Positions 7,713 through 16,286 are shown, counted from the stretch's first letter. The stretch: 51,243 nucleotides of DNA from Actinorugispora endophytica (GCF_004363075.1 NZ_SNYN01000005.1:251696-302938), one strand, 5' to 3'. Made by a program: numbers and translations. The notes: generated by a model from the letters alone, not told the origin.

Positions 7713-9185
7713 TCACCTGGTGATCGCGGGTCTTCCGCCCGTTCCGGGGCCTGAAAGGGTGGAGAACCCACGATCATCGCCAGGCCCCCTGCGGAGGCCG
7801 CGAACCGCAGCGGCGGCCTGCCACTGCCGGGCCTTGGCGTCGAGGACTGTCGCGGTGGGCACTCCGCGTCGGCGGTAGCCGCGTAGGTGGGTGCGGATGT
7901 CGGTGACGGCGGTGTCGGCGCGCGCGGAACGCACCCCCGTCATGCTGTCCAGGGCCGTGGACCAGGTTTCGCACGCCGCTTCCAGATGGCCGCGTCCGGC
8001 CTGCACCGCGCCCAGGTCGGCCAGGGTCAGGGCGTGGATGCGGGGGTGGGTGGACGGGTTCCAGCACGCTGCGGAGCGCCGGTACTGCTCCTCGGCCCCG
8101 GCCAGGTCTCCCAGAGCCGCCAGCGCCTTGCCGCCCTGGTTGGTCAGGCGAGCCTCGGTTGGCCCGCCCAGGCTCGCCCATCTGGGCGCCTCGTCGTGAC
8201 CGGCCTGATCGACCAGCCGTTCGGCCGCGGCCAGCGCACGAAGCGCCGGGCGGGGGCTGCGCTCACCGGCATGCGCGCGGGCCAGCGTCAGCTGAAACAG
8301 CGACTCGGTCTCGGCCGGGACCTTTCCCCGCGCACGGGACAGGGCTGCTTCGGCCAGGTCGACGCAGTGCTCGCTCACCCCGGTGTCCATGGCCTGGTGG
8401 GCCAGGATCCGCAGGACGTAGGCCGCGTGGGTGCCGGAAGACTCCTCCGCGAGCTGGTAGGCGTGCAGGTAGTACCGCTGGGCCAGCCCTTTGAGTCCGG
8501 CGTCGTGCGCCTTCCACCCGGCAAGGTAGGCCAGTTCGGCGGCGGCCCCGAACATGCCCCGCCGCGCGGTGTCGTCGTTGAAGCTTCCCCGGCAGTAGGA
8601 GGTGACGTCGGTGACCAGGTACTCCACCACCGCCGAGCGGCTGACCGAACCGCCGAGGAGCTCGTCGGCGCGGTTGAAGACGCTGGTGACGTCTCGAACG
8701 GCCTGGATCTCGGCGGCACCGACGACGCCCCCCTCGCGGACGCGAACGCCTCGGTGCGCGGCGTCGGCGGCTCCGGGCATCAGTGGGGCGGCCAGCGCGC
8801 TGATCGAGTAGGCCGTCGTGGCCAGGAAATGGCGGCGGTCCACGTCCGACCTCCCCAGGGTCGCCAGTGAGGCCACCGGGTCCTGGGCCAGAGCCGGTGG
8901 CGTTTCGTCTTGTCGTGACGCTACCCCGATCTCGGTGGGGGAGACGACGCGGCCCAGCGCGCGGCTCAGCGCCTCGGTGAGGTAGGCGGCGGTGGCCGGT
9001 TGCGGGGTTGTGCCCTTCACCCAATGGGCGATGGCGGCCGCTCCGGTACGCACGTCGGCGCCGTTCTCGGTGGCGACCGCACGGATTCGGCCGGCCAGCG
9101 CCCGATAACTCAGGCCGGATTCGGCGATGGCGCTGTGCAGCGCGGCGTTGACGGGGCGCTCGGATTCGGGGGGATCAGGGGGCAC
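7713..9185 (-). CDS. Xre/TPR-type transcriptional regulator
   Basis: The 490-residue protein starts at the GTG at 9185 (AAGGAG six bases upstream). Its N-terminus VPPDPPESERPVNAALHSAI is followed by a helix-turn-helix-like region (SYRALAGRIRAVATENGADV), a conserved RRHFL segment near residue 115, and a long alpha-helical tetratricopeptide-like C-terminal half (AEQARR/GDLAGAEEQYRRSAACW). Actinobacterial proteins of this type act as signal-responsive regulators. It is divergent from the HATPase gene and the radical SAM cassette, so it probably controls them. Oddly, the last 20 or so residues (GDDRGFSTLSGPG...) are encoded by an intergenic palindrome, so the natural C-terminus seems to have been replaced. 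Confidence 0.83.
   Translation of the reverse strand: MPPDPPESERPVNAALHSAIAESGLSYRALAGRIRAVATENGADVRTGAAAIAHWVKGTTPQPATAAYLTEALSRALGRVVSPTEIGVASRQDETPPALAQDPVASLATLGRSDVDRRHFLATTAYSISALAAPLMPGAADAAHRGVRVREGGVVGAAEIQAVRDVTSVFNRADELLGGSVSRSAVVEYLVTDVTSYCRGSFNDDTARRGMFGAAAELAYLAGWKAHDAGLKGLAQRYYLHAYQLAEESSGTHAAYVLRILAHQAMDTGVSEHCVDLAEAALSRARGKVPAETESLFQLTLARAHAGERSPRPALRALAAAERLVDQAGHDEAPRWASLGGPTEARLTNQGGKALAALGDLAGAEEQYRRSAACWNPSTHPRIHALTLADLGAVQAGRGHLEAACETWSTALDSMTGVRSARADTAVTDIRTHLRGYRRRGVPTATVLDAKARQWQAAAAVRGLRRGPGDDRGFSTLSGPGTGGRPAITR
7716..7784. repeat. Type B intergenic palindrome, copy 3, overlapping a gene end
   Basis: Left arm CCTGGTGATCGCGGGTCTTC (from 7716) pairs imperfectly with 7757-7784, with a three-base insertion and several mismatches. 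The GGG...CCC inner stem links it to the cores at 37126-37190 and 51155-51220. It overlaps the last coding bases of the minus-strand regulator. Confidence 0.7.
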
Positions 9186-9310
9186 GGGGGACTCCTTCGG
9201 AGCGCGGTTGGACACGTTAAACACGTTCACCACGGTGAAACCCTGGTTACGGAAGGCCATCGCTCGGAGACTAGGCGTACGAGTAGGTCGCGTCCAAGGA
9301 GTTGAGGGAT
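9186..9310. promoter_or_regulatory. Divergent promoter with direct repeats
   Basis: The gap between regulator and HATPase gene holds a 9-base direct repeat, ACACGTTAA (9212-9220) and ACACGTTCA (9221-9229), followed by CACGGTGAAA. Such head-to-tail sites could bind the regulator encoded to the left. Confidence 0.4.
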
Positions 9311-9916
9311 ATGACGGTGGTAGAGCCTACGGGGCCGGTGGCCTTCACAGTGCTCGATTCCACCGTTCGCCCATTCGCGGAGGTGGTGCTGAGAAAGCTC
9401 GGGTCGTCGCAGTCGATGGCCGAAAAGCTGGTCGAAGGCATCATGGCCGAACTTGGCCTTGGCTCCGACGTCGCCTTCAACGCGGGCTGGATCGCCCAAG
9501 AGCCCGTCGGAAACGCCCTGCGGCACGCCACCGCACCGTTCGTCCTGCAACTGCGCGGCAATCGTGATGTCCGGGGAGCATACGTCGCCGTCTGCCTCGT
9601 GGACGCCCTCCCAGTTCCGGTCGACATGGCTCGGTACATCCGGTCTTGCCGTCCTCTGACGTTCGAGAACCTCGACGCGCTACCGCTGAACGCACCCGCC
9701 CTCGAGCACCGGCGCGGTCTGGCCATGATCGTGAGTATCAGTGACGGGCCCGGATGCGAGATCTGGCCGAGTTGGAAAGCTGTGTGGTCCGCGATGCGGG
9801 TTTCGTCCGGCGCCCAGGATCACCTCCCGTGCAGGTACGGCAGCGTCTGGCCATGCTCGGGCGCCCCCGTCCGCACGACTCACCAGCGGAGCACCAACCC
9901 ACCGGTGCGCACCTGA
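9311..9916 (+). CDS. HATPase-domain protein upstream of the radical SAM gene
   Basis: The 201-residue product has an N-box-like motif WIAQEPVGNALRHATAPF (about residues 60-77) and CLVDALP, RRGLAMIVSISDGPGCEIW in the positions of later ATP-lid motifs, so it belongs to the same stand-alone HATPase group as the genes at 573 and 34751. The start is the ATG at 9311 after GAGGG. After the normal family end (WKAVWSAM) it carries about 33 further residues rich in Ser, Pro and Arg that look unrelated to the domain, possibly read-through caused by a lost stop. It is the first gene after the divergent promoter. Confidence 0.75.
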   Translation: MTVVEPTGPVAFTVLDSTVRPFAEVVLRKLGSSQSMAEKLVEGIMAELGLGSDVAFNAGWIAQEPVGNALRHATAPFVLQLRGNRDVRGAYVAVCLVDALPVPVDMARYIRSCRPLTFENLDALPLNAPALEHRRGLAMIVSISDGPGCEIWPSWKAVWSAMRVSSGAQDHLPCRYGSVWPCSGAPVRTTHQRSTNPPVRT

Positions 9917-9990
9917 ACTCCACGGACCAACAGCGCGGGTCCGTAGAACCAGACGTTGTCTGCTCGACAAAGACCGTATCCCGCTTGGCC

Positions 9991-10009
9991 ACCCGGCACG
10001 GTGCCGGGT
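9991..10009. promoter_or_regulatory. Perfect 19-base dyad before the radical SAM gene
   Basis: ACCCGGCAC-G-GTGCCGGGT is a perfect palindrome followed by CTTTCC. It sits in the 182-bp leader between the HATPase stop and the radical SAM start. It may be an operator or a weak hairpin; the single-base centre favours an operator. Confidence 0.4.
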
Positions 10010-10098
10010 CTTTCCGCCCGTCCGCAGCTCGATTGTCCGGATCCGCACCCTTGCACAGGCAAGCTCACCCGTTGTCCATCCGTAAATCAAGGAGTCCC

Positions 10099-11193
10099 AT
10101 GAAAAGGTCCCTGCTGGTCGACACCCACGCCAACTCCTGTTACTTCCGCACCAGCGTTTCCGGTGATGGCCGCAAGGCGCTCGTGCAGATCACTGAGCGG
10201 TGCAACCTGCACTGCGCCCACTGCTTCGTCTCCTCCACCCGGGTCGGCAACGACATGGCCTTGGACGCCATCACCAGCGTGGTACTGCCGCGGCTGCGTG
10301 CGGCCCGAGTCGAGCGGGTTACCTTGACCGGTGGGGAACCGTTCGTCCACCCCGACATCATGGAGATCTGCCGGACGGTCACAGACACCGGCATGTCCCT
10401 GGGCATCTGCACCAACGCTACTCAGGCCAGCGATGAGCAGATCGCGCACCTGGCTGAGCTTGGCGTCCACGTCAACGTGTCCTTTGATGGGTTCCGCCCT
10501 GAATCCCACGGTAAGTTTCGCGGCAACCAGGCGTCGTTCGCCACCACGCTGGCCACGACCACCAAGTTCGCCGAGGCCGGGCTGTTGCAGGGACTGCTGT
10601 CCACGCCCAACGCGCTCACCGACCCCGAGGAGTTCGCGGACCTGTGCGAATTCGCTTCCGAGGTTGGGGCCAAGTACGTACTGATGAACCCGTTGTCGTC
10701 CTTCGGGCGCGGAATCAAGTCCAAGGGCCGGCTTGCGGCCGATGCCGCGAAGATGGACGCGATTCGCGCGGTCACCCGCCGGTTCGCCGACCGGGTCGAG
10801 CTGGTCGACATCCGCTTCCCCAACGGCGACAAGCCACTGGGTGGCTGCGACGCGGGCAAGCTCATCTACGTTTTCACCGACGGCCAACTGGCTGTATGCC
10901 CTTACCTGGTGTTCGCTGCCCGCAATCCGATCAGCCGCTACCCCGACACCGACTTCCTGGCCGGTAACATCCTCGACCACGACGTCGAGAAGCCGCTGGA
11001 CGGCTACGACTTCCACACCCGCTTCCGCGTCGGAGACAACCCCACCTGTACTTCGTGCGTGATGGAAAATAGCTGCGGCAAGGGCTGTCCCGCAGCCGTG
11101 GTGGCCAATGGCGGCCGGATCGGTGACATCGACACCGAGCAGTGCCCCGTCGCCCCCGAGGGGGTCCGCCTGCTGCCCGTGAGCCTCGCGTGA
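10099..11193 (+). CDS. Radical SAM enzyme with SPASM-like C-terminal cysteines
   Basis: The 364-residue protein starts at ATG 10099 after AAGGAG. The 4Fe-4S site is C35-x3-C39-x2-C42 (ERCNLHCAHC), followed by the SAM-binding LTGGEP (76-81). The C-terminal third has C250, C267, C317, C320, C326, C330 and C349 (CTSCVMENSCGKGCPA), the layout of a SPASM or twitch domain holding auxiliary Fe-S clusters. Such enzymes modify peptides or proteins, cofactors or sugars. No precursor-peptide gene is visible. The next gene overlaps by 4 bases, so product formation and the kinase are probably linked. The substrate is unknown. Confidence 0.9.
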   Translation: MKRSLLVDTHANSCYFRTSVSGDGRKALVQITERCNLHCAHCFVSSTRVGNDMALDAITSVVLPRLRAARVERVTLTGGEPFVHPDIMEICRTVTDTGMSLGICTNATQASDEQIAHLAELGVHVNVSFDGFRPESHGKFRGNQASFATTLATTTKFAEAGLLQGLLSTPNALTDPEEFADLCEFASEVGAKYVLMNPLSSFGRGIKSKGRLAADAAKMDAIRAVTRRFADRVELVDIRFPNGDKPLGGCDAGKLIYVFTDGQLAVCPYLVFAARNPISRYPDTDFLAGNILDHDVEKPLDGYDFHTRFRVGDNPTCTSCVMENSCGKGCPAAVVANGGRIGDIDTEQCPVAPEGVRLLPVSLA

Positions 11194-11783
11194 CGGGCAT
11201 GCCCAGGTTCGTCGTGGTCGAAGGCCCCAACGGGGCCGGTAAGACTACTACCGCCCGCGTACTGGCCGAACGCCTGCGCGCGACAGGGCGCACGCACGAG
11301 ACGACCGAGACTACTCGCACCCCTTTCGGGAACATGGTGCGTGCCCAGGAGAAGTGGCTGGCGGGACGGCCGCTGGCACTGGCGGTGGCCGCCGACCGCT
11401 ACGCCCACCTCGACAACGAGATCCAGCCGCGCCTGCGAGCAGGCTCCCACGTCGTCAGTGACCGCTACGTCCCTTCTTCCCTAGTGCTTCAACGCATTGA
11501 CGGCCTGACCGTTGAGGAGATCTGGAGTTACAACCTTCACACCACCCCGCCTGATCTGACGGTCTATCTGGAGGAGGATCCCGAGACCATCCGGCAGCGG
11601 TTGGCCGCACGCACTACGCTGTCACGGCTGGAGAAGACCGGCAGCCCCGAACTGGAGTTGGAGCTGTACCACGACGCCCGTGCGTTCCTCGGCGCCCGTG
11701 GATGGCGTCAGATCGTCATCGATTGCCGTGGCCTGTCCCCCGAAGCGGTGGCCGACCGCATCCACCAGCACCTTCCCTTCTGA
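11190..11783 (+). CDS. Thymidylate-kinase-like P-loop kinase
   Basis: The 197-residue protein starts at a GTG that overlaps the radical SAM stop (GTGA); ATG 11199 is an alternative. Walker A is GPNGAGKTTT near the N-terminus, SDRYVPSSLVLQ is the DR motif of thymidylate kinases, and VYLEEDPETIRQRLAAR resembles the LID region. Length and motif spacing fit the dTMP kinase fold. As a second, clustered homologue it is unlikely to be the housekeeping enzyme and may phosphorylate a modified nucleotide or another small molecule. Coupled translation with the neighbour supports a shared pathway. Confidence 0.85.
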   Translation: MTGMPRFVVVEGPNGAGKTTTARVLAERLRATGRTHETTETTRTPFGNMVRAQEKWLAGRPLALAVAADRYAHLDNEIQPRLRAGSHVVSDRYVPSSLVLQRIDGLTVEEIWSYNLHTTPPDLTVYLEEDPETIRQRLAARTTLSRLEKTGSPELELELYHDARAFLGARGWRQIVIDCRGLSPEAVADRIHQHLPF

Positions 11784-11806
11784 CCCACCCCCAGGAGCGA
11801 TCCGCC

Positions 11807-12604
11807 ATGGTCTCTGTGCTGACCCTCAACATCGGTGCGGCCGCCGAGCCGCGCGCCCAGCGGCTGCTGGACTGGCTCGACAGTCGAGACGAGGAAGTGA
11901 TCGTGCTCAGTGAGACCAGTTCCGGCCCCGGTACCGCGCTGCTGCTGGACCGGTACACCAAGGCCGGTTGGGACGTCGTCCACTGTCCCGACTCCGGTGG
12001 GGAACGCGGTGTAGCGGTTCTCAGCCGCGTCGCCACCGTGCGGGCGGCCCGACCGGAATTCACGTGCGTGAGTATCCCCGGCCGGGCCGCCTACACCGTG
12101 CTGGACACCCAACCCCGCATCGGCGTGCTCGGCCTTTACGTCCCCAACACCAAACTCGGTGACAAGAAGAAGACGTTCGTCTCCACTCTGCTCGCAGCGG
12201 TGCGCTCCCTGCCGGACGAACAGCTTGCGCACTTGGTGGTCGCCGGGGACTACAACGTCATCTCCCGTAGCCACCAACCACCCCATTCCGGATTCGCCGC
12301 CTATGAGTACGCCCTGCTGGATGGCTTGGAGCGCATCGGGATGGTCGACGCTCACACCCGTCTACACCCCGACGCTCATCCCCACTCCTGGGTGGGACGC
12401 ACGGGCGACGGCTATCGCTACGACTACATCTACGCCGGGCTGAGACTGGCCGAGCGGATCACCGGTTCGGCCTACCTGCACGAGCCCCGCACCCCGCCTG
12501 CGCTCACCGACCACTCCGCTGTCACACTCGACCTCGTACTGGACTCGACACGGCTGCTGGACGTGGGTGACCCCGCTGCCGAGGACACGCCGACGCTGTT
12601 CTAA
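11807..12604 (+). CDS. Endonuclease/exonuclease/phosphatase (EEP) family protein
   Basis: The 265-residue product starts at ATG 11807 after CAGGAG. It shows the metal-dependent EEP signature in order: LTLNIG, VLSETS (catalytic Glu), VAGDYNV (Asp/Asn pair), YDYIYAG and TDHSAV (final Asp-His). EEP enzymes hydrolyse phosphodiesters in nucleic acids, lipids or small molecules; no secretion signal is seen, so it acts in the cytoplasm. It lies 23 bases after the kinase and is probably the last gene of the operon. Its stop overlaps the convergent CYTH stop by three bases. Nucleic acid or a nucleotide-derived product is the likely substrate, but this is inference. Confidence 0.86.
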   Translation: MVSVLTLNIGAAAEPRAQRLLDWLDSRDEEVIVLSETSSGPGTALLLDRYTKAGWDVVHCPDSGGERGVAVLSRVATVRAARPEFTCVSIPGRAAYTVLDTQPRIGVLGLYVPNTKLGDKKKTFVSTLLAAVRSLPDEQLAHLVVAGDYNVISRSHQPPHSGFAAYEYALLDGLERIGMVDAHTRLHPDAHPHSWVGRTGDGYRYDYIYAGLRLAERITGSAYLHEPRTPPALTDHSAVTLDLVLDSTRLLDVGDPAAEDTPTLF

Positions 12605-13149
12605 GCCGTCGCCGTGGCAGCGCGGACCAGGGAGTCGTAGGTGTCGGTGGTCCGCTCCACGTCCACACCCCACGCGCGGACGACCTTGTCGAGCTCGGCC
12701 TGGGCCGCCATCCCGTCGCGGTCGTCGCCGACGGTCATCTCCACCTCGACGAACGCCCCCGCGTGCTCGACCTCGTCCACGCACACCGACACAGAACCCA
12801 GGGAGCCGGAGCGGCGGGTCTTGACGATGCGCACCGTGGGCCGGAACCCCATCTCCACGATGGCGTCGTGCATCTGCTCGCGGTCGGTCACCACCGTCTC
12901 ATGCTCGATGCAGTCCATCTCACCGGAGACCGGCTTTTTCACGGTGAACAGGTGCCGACCGTCATCGGTGGTACGGAGCCGGGCAAACACCACTCCGGTC
13001 TTCGGCATCCCGTAGTCCCAGCCAGGCTGGGCGTACGCCTGGTCGTCCTGATGCACCGGGTCACCGATCCGCAGCCCGTGAGACTTCAACACGACCAGCA
13101 GCGCCTCCACGTCCTTCACCCGGTACTTGGCCTCGATCTCCCGCACCAC
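12601..13149 (-). CDS. CYTH-domain protein (class IV adenylate cyclase-like)
   Basis: The 182-residue protein carries the CYTH signature ExExK at its N-terminus (REIEAKYRV) and further charged strand motifs typical of the triphosphate tunnel (VVFARLRTT, LFTVKKP, IEHETVV, VRIVKTRRSG, VCVDEVEHAGAFVEVEM). CYTH proteins bind triphosphates and include CyaB cyclases, thiamine triphosphatases and inorganic triphosphatases. It begins at one of two adjacent GTG codons after GGAGG. The tail-to-tail overlap with the EEP gene suggests it belongs to the same locus, though it is transcribed from its own promoter. Confidence 0.86.
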   Translation of the reverse strand: MVREIEAKYRVKDVEALLVVLKSHGLRIGDPVHQDDQAYAQPGWDYGMPKTGVVFARLRTTDDGRHLFTVKKPVSGEMDCIEHETVVTDREQMHDAIVEMGFRPTVRIVKTRRSGSLGSVSVCVDEVEHAGAFVEVEMTVGDDRDGMAAQAELDKVVRAWGVDVERTTDTYDSLVRAATATA

Positions 13150-13357
13150 TGCTGCCTCCGGTCAGTCGTCCATCGACGGCAGCGTAGCGACCACACGGTG
13201 CTGGTGCCTCACGATCCGTTGATGGTGTGCGGACCGGGAGGCGGTCCGGCAGCTCCAAGGCCCGACTCGCTGACGCGCGGGGCGGTCCGGGAGCGGAGCA
13301 GAGCCCGGAAGGCCGCGTCTGGGGCGACGAGTCGGGCTCCCGCCCCGCCGCCCGCTC

Positions 13358-13861
13358 TCAGCGGCGGCGCGCGGACTCGGAGGAGGTGACCGGGCAGTGG
13401 CCGCCCGGCTGCTCGGGGACGGGATCGGCGGCGCCCGCCAGCATGCTGGCGGCGATCCACTCGTAGACCAGCACCCACGCCGAGCTGAACGACGAGGACC
13501 AGCCGGGGGACAGTTCCTGGACGGCCTTGATCATGGCCCGCCCGACGACCGGGTAGTCGTCGGGGCCCAGCTGCCACTTGTCGCGGTGGTAGCGGCCGAG
13601 CTTTCCCAGGTATCCCTGCATCTGGACCGGGCGGTCCAGGTGGGAGACCACCTGGAGCAGGATCTGGGCCATCCGCTTGGTCTGGTCGGACATGTCGTCG
13701 GGGAACAGCCCGCGTACGGACGGGGCCATCTCGAACAGGTGGGCGTAGAAGCGCTCGGCCAGGATCTCGGGCTTCTCGGTGAGATGGGCGCAGGTGTCTT
13801 GGATCGCGGCGACGACTTCGGGAGCCGGGTGAGGGAGGACGGCGAGGGGCCTGGGAGGCAT
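13358..13861 (-). CDS. Single-domain bacterial globin
   Basis: The 167-residue product is a globin related to the haem domain of flavohaemoglobins: FYAHLFEMAPSVRGLFPDDM at residues 38-57, the proximal histidine region GRYHRDKWQLGPDDYPVVG, and WVLVYEWIAASML at the end. No FAD/NAD reductase domain is attached. Family members bind oxygen or nitric oxide. The C-terminus (EQPGGHCPVTSSESARRR) is short and hydrophilic. The nitrite/NO gene group is 12 kb away, so a functional link is only possible. Confidence 0.86.
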   Translation of the reverse strand: MPPRPLAVLPHPAPEVVAAIQDTCAHLTEKPEILAERFYAHLFEMAPSVRGLFPDDMSDQTKRMAQILLQVVSHLDRPVQMQGYLGKLGRYHRDKWQLGPDDYPVVGRAMIKAVQELSPGWSSSFSSAWVLVYEWIAASMLAGAADPVPEQPGGHCPVTSSESARRR

Positions 13862-14216
13862 GGCGTGCCTTCTTCTCGTTGCTTCCGGAGGGCGCGGACA
13901 TCCCTCCGAAACCGGAAACGGTGCTCGCGTGAAGTGCTGGTTCGTCGGAACCAGGCCGGTGGAGCACCGCTTTCCTGCGGGGTTTGAGTGCGAAACGTCC
14001 GTTGAATTCTCGTGTCGGTCTCTGCTCGTGCTTCCAGGGAGCTGCGCAAGACACGATAAATCCTCCCGGGGGAGAGCGCACGGTGTTCTTGTCCGCTCTT
14101 CCCCGAGAAGGACCGATTTCGCCGGTTCAGGGGATTCGGAGAAGAATCCGCCGACTTCGCCCCCGGATTTCCCGACCCCGGTCCGCTTTCCGGTTCCCGG
14201 ACGCGCCCCGGTGTCC
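13862..14216. other. Intergenic region between globin and SulP genes
   Basis: These 355 bases hold the globin promoter and the 3' flank of the SulP gene. I see a short imperfect dyad around GGGGATTCGGAGAAGAATCC but no further gene, no repeat copy and no convincing binding site. Confidence 0.5.
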
Positions 14217-15704
14217 TCAGTGGCCCCCGGCCAGGGTGCCGCTGAGGCCGCGGTGCAGCTCCCCGCTGGGCACGTTCAGCCCGATGATCTCGACCTCGAC
14301 GCCGTGCCTGGCGAACTTGTCGGTGGCGTGGTCCAGCGCCGCGACGGCGGAGGAGTCCCACATGTGCGCGTACGACAGGTCGATGACGGCCTTGCGCACG
14401 CCCTCCTCGGTGTAGTCGAACTCCCCGACCAGTTCGTTGCTGGACGCGAAGAAGAGGTCGCCGCGCACGGAGTAGACCCGGACGCCGCCCTCGGGGTCGA
14501 GCACGCTGGTGACGGCGGACAGGTGCGCCACCCCGCGGGCGAAGATCACGGTGGAGGTGACGACGCCGATGATGACGCCGATGGCGAGGTTGTGGGTGGC
14601 CACGACCACGGCGACGGTGACGACCATGACGAGGGTCTCGGTCCACGGCATGCGGCGCAGCGTCCCCGGGCGGACGCTGTGCCAGTCGAAGGTGGCGACG
14701 GACACGAAGATCATCACCGCGACCAGGGCGGCCATCGGGATGACCGCGACGATGTCGCCGAGCACCACCACCAGGATCAGCAGGAACACCCCGGCCAGGA
14801 ACGTGGACAGGCGGGTGCGGGCGCCGGACTTCACGTTGATCATGGTCTGGCCGATCATGGCGCAGCCCGCCATGCCGCCGAAGAAACCGGTGATGATGTT
14901 GGCCAGGCCCTGCCCGCGCGCCTCCCGGCCCTTGGAGGAGGTGGTGTCGGTCTGGTCGTCGACCAGCTTGGCGGTCATCAGCGACTCCATCAGTCCCACC
15001 AGCGCCAGGGTCAGCGAGTAGGGGGCGATGGTGGTGAGGGTCTCCAGGGTCAGCGGGACGTCGGGCAGGAAGGGGACGGGGAAGCTGTCGGGCAGCTCGC
15101 CCATGTCGCCGACGGTGGGCGCTTTGACGCCCGCCAGCACGGTGACGAGGGTCAGCACGACGATCGCCACGAGCGGCGCGGGCACGGCCCTGGTCAGCAG
15201 CGGGAGCAGGAAGATGATCGCCAGGCCGCCCGCGGCCAGCGCGTAGACGGGGACGCCCACGCCGACCAGGTGCGGGAGCTGGGCCATGAAGATGAGGATG
15301 GCCAGGGCGTTGACGAACCCGGTCATGACGCTGGGCGGCACGAACCGCATCAGCTTGGCGACCCCCATCAGGCCCAGGGCCACCTGGAACACTCCCGCCA
15401 GGATCGTGGCCGCGAGCAGGTGGTCGACCCCGTACTCCCTGGCCAGCGGCGCCGCGACCAGCGCCATCGCGCCGGTGGCCGCCGAGATCATCGCCGGTCG
15501 CCCGCCGAGGAAGGCGATGGAGACGGCCATGGTGAAGGAGGCGAACAGGCCGATCCGGGGGTCGACCCCGGCGATGATCGAGAACGAGATCGCCTCGGGG
15601 ATCAGCGCGAGCGCGACGACCAGGCCCGCCATCGCGTCGGTGCGGATCACGGAGAAGGGCGGAAGGCCGGGTCTCGGGCGGGGTTTCGTCTTCTGCGCGG
15701 ACAT
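14217..15704 (-). CDS. SulP family anion transporter with STAS domain
   Basis: The 495-residue membrane protein has about 11 hydrophobic segments (residues 20-400) and a C-terminal STAS domain ([33 protein letters not shown]). The SulP signature region PRIGLFASF and [16 protein letters not shown] are clear. SulP proteins move sulfate, bicarbonate or similar anions; which one is not readable. I start at MSAQKTK (15704) rather than the upstream frame start, because the extra 26 residues are not hydrophobic and overlap the promoter. The MerR gene lies directly upstream on the same strand and a MerR-type dyad lies between. Confidence 0.9.
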   Translation of the reverse strand: MSAQKTKPRPRPGLPPFSVIRTDAMAGLVVALALIPEAISFSIIAGVDPRIGLFASFTMAVSIAFLGGRPAMISAATGAMALVAAPLAREYGVDHLLAATILAGVFQVALGLMGVAKLMRFVPPSVMTGFVNALAILIFMAQLPHLVGVGVPVYALAAGGLAIIFLLPLLTRAVPAPLVAIVVLTLVTVLAGVKAPTVGDMGELPDSFPVPFLPDVPLTLETLTTIAPYSLTLALVGLMESLMTAKLVDDQTDTTSSKGREARGQGLANIITGFFGGMAGCAMIGQTMINVKSGARTRLSTFLAGVFLLILVVVLGDIVAVIPMAALVAVMIFVSVATFDWHSVRPGTLRRMPWTETLVMVVTVAVVVATHNLAIGVIIGVVTSTVIFARGVAHLSAVTSVLDPEGGVRVYSVRGDLFFASSNELVGEFDYTEEGVRKAVIDLSYAHMWDSSAVAALDHATDKFARHGVEVEIIGLNVPSGELHRGLSGTLAGGH

Positions 15705-15811
15705 GGGGCCAATCTCGGGAAGGGCGGCCGTGGCCGCGGTGCGGTGGGTCGCGGTGGGAAGGCCGAGGCGGGTGGGGCACACGGGGCCCGGGGCCTCGGC
15801 GCGACAGAATC

Positions 15812-15831
15812 CTACCCTTACGTAAGGGTAG
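15812..15831. promoter_or_regulatory. Perfect 20-bp palindrome, probable MerR operator
   Basis: CTACCCTTACGTAAGGGTAG is a perfect palindrome. On the minus strand it is followed by GATTCT, giving TAGGAT as a possible -10 with CCGACA as a weak -35. MerR regulators typically bind such dyads inside the promoter spacer, so it probably controls the SulP gene. Confidence 0.75.
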
Positions 15832-15878
15832 TGTCGGGGTCCGCCGCTGAGAGCGCGGTCACAGCGCCCGGTCCCCCT

Positions 15879-16286
15879 CTAGGAGGCCGGGGAGGAGTGC
15901 TTGCTCTTCTGCTCGCGGAGGCGGTCGGCGAACTCCGCGGCCATGTCCAGCTGCTTGCGCAGCGCGGCGCAGCGGGCCTCGATGGCGGCCTCGAACATGT
16001 CCAGCCGGGCCAGGAGTCCGTCGCGCTCGTGCCGGGGGGTTTCGGGGGCCTCCAGCCGGTCGAGGGCGCCGAGCAGGTCGCGGGTCTCCTCCAGGCTGAA
16101 CTCCAGCGGCTTCATCCGCTTGATCAGCAGCAGCCGCTCCACGTCGGACTCGGTGTAGAGCCGGAACCCGCCGCGTGAGCGCGCGGACGGCTCGACCAGC
16201 GCGACCTCGCCGTAGTAGCGGATCGTGCGCAGAGACAGTCCCGTGCGCTCGGCGACCTCGCCGATCTGCATGTGCTCCGAGCCCAT
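15879..16286 (-). CDS. MerR family regulator
   Basis: The 135-residue protein starts at ATG 16286 after GAGGAGG. It shows the MerR DNA-binding winged helix (MQIGEVAERTGLSLRTIRYY, then RGGFRLYTESDVERLLLIK) and a coiled-coil-like C-terminal half (LDMFEAAIEARCAALRKQL). A lone Cys lies in the coiled coil, without the metal-site cysteines of CueR or SoxR, so the signal is probably not metal or redox through a cluster. It likely activates the SulP gene through the palindrome at 15812. Confidence 0.9.
   Translation of the reverse strand: MGSEHMQIGEVAERTGLSLRTIRYYGEVALVEPSARSRGGFRLYTESDVERLLLIKRMKPLEFSLEETRDLLGALDRLEAPETPRHERDGLLARLDMFEAAIEARCAALRKQLDMAAEFADRLREQKSKHSSPAS

Noticed and set aside
10099-11193. 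Prokaryotic viperin
   Set aside because: The neighbouring nucleotide-type kinase is suggestive, but the C-terminus has seven cysteines in a SPASM-like layout, which viperins lack.
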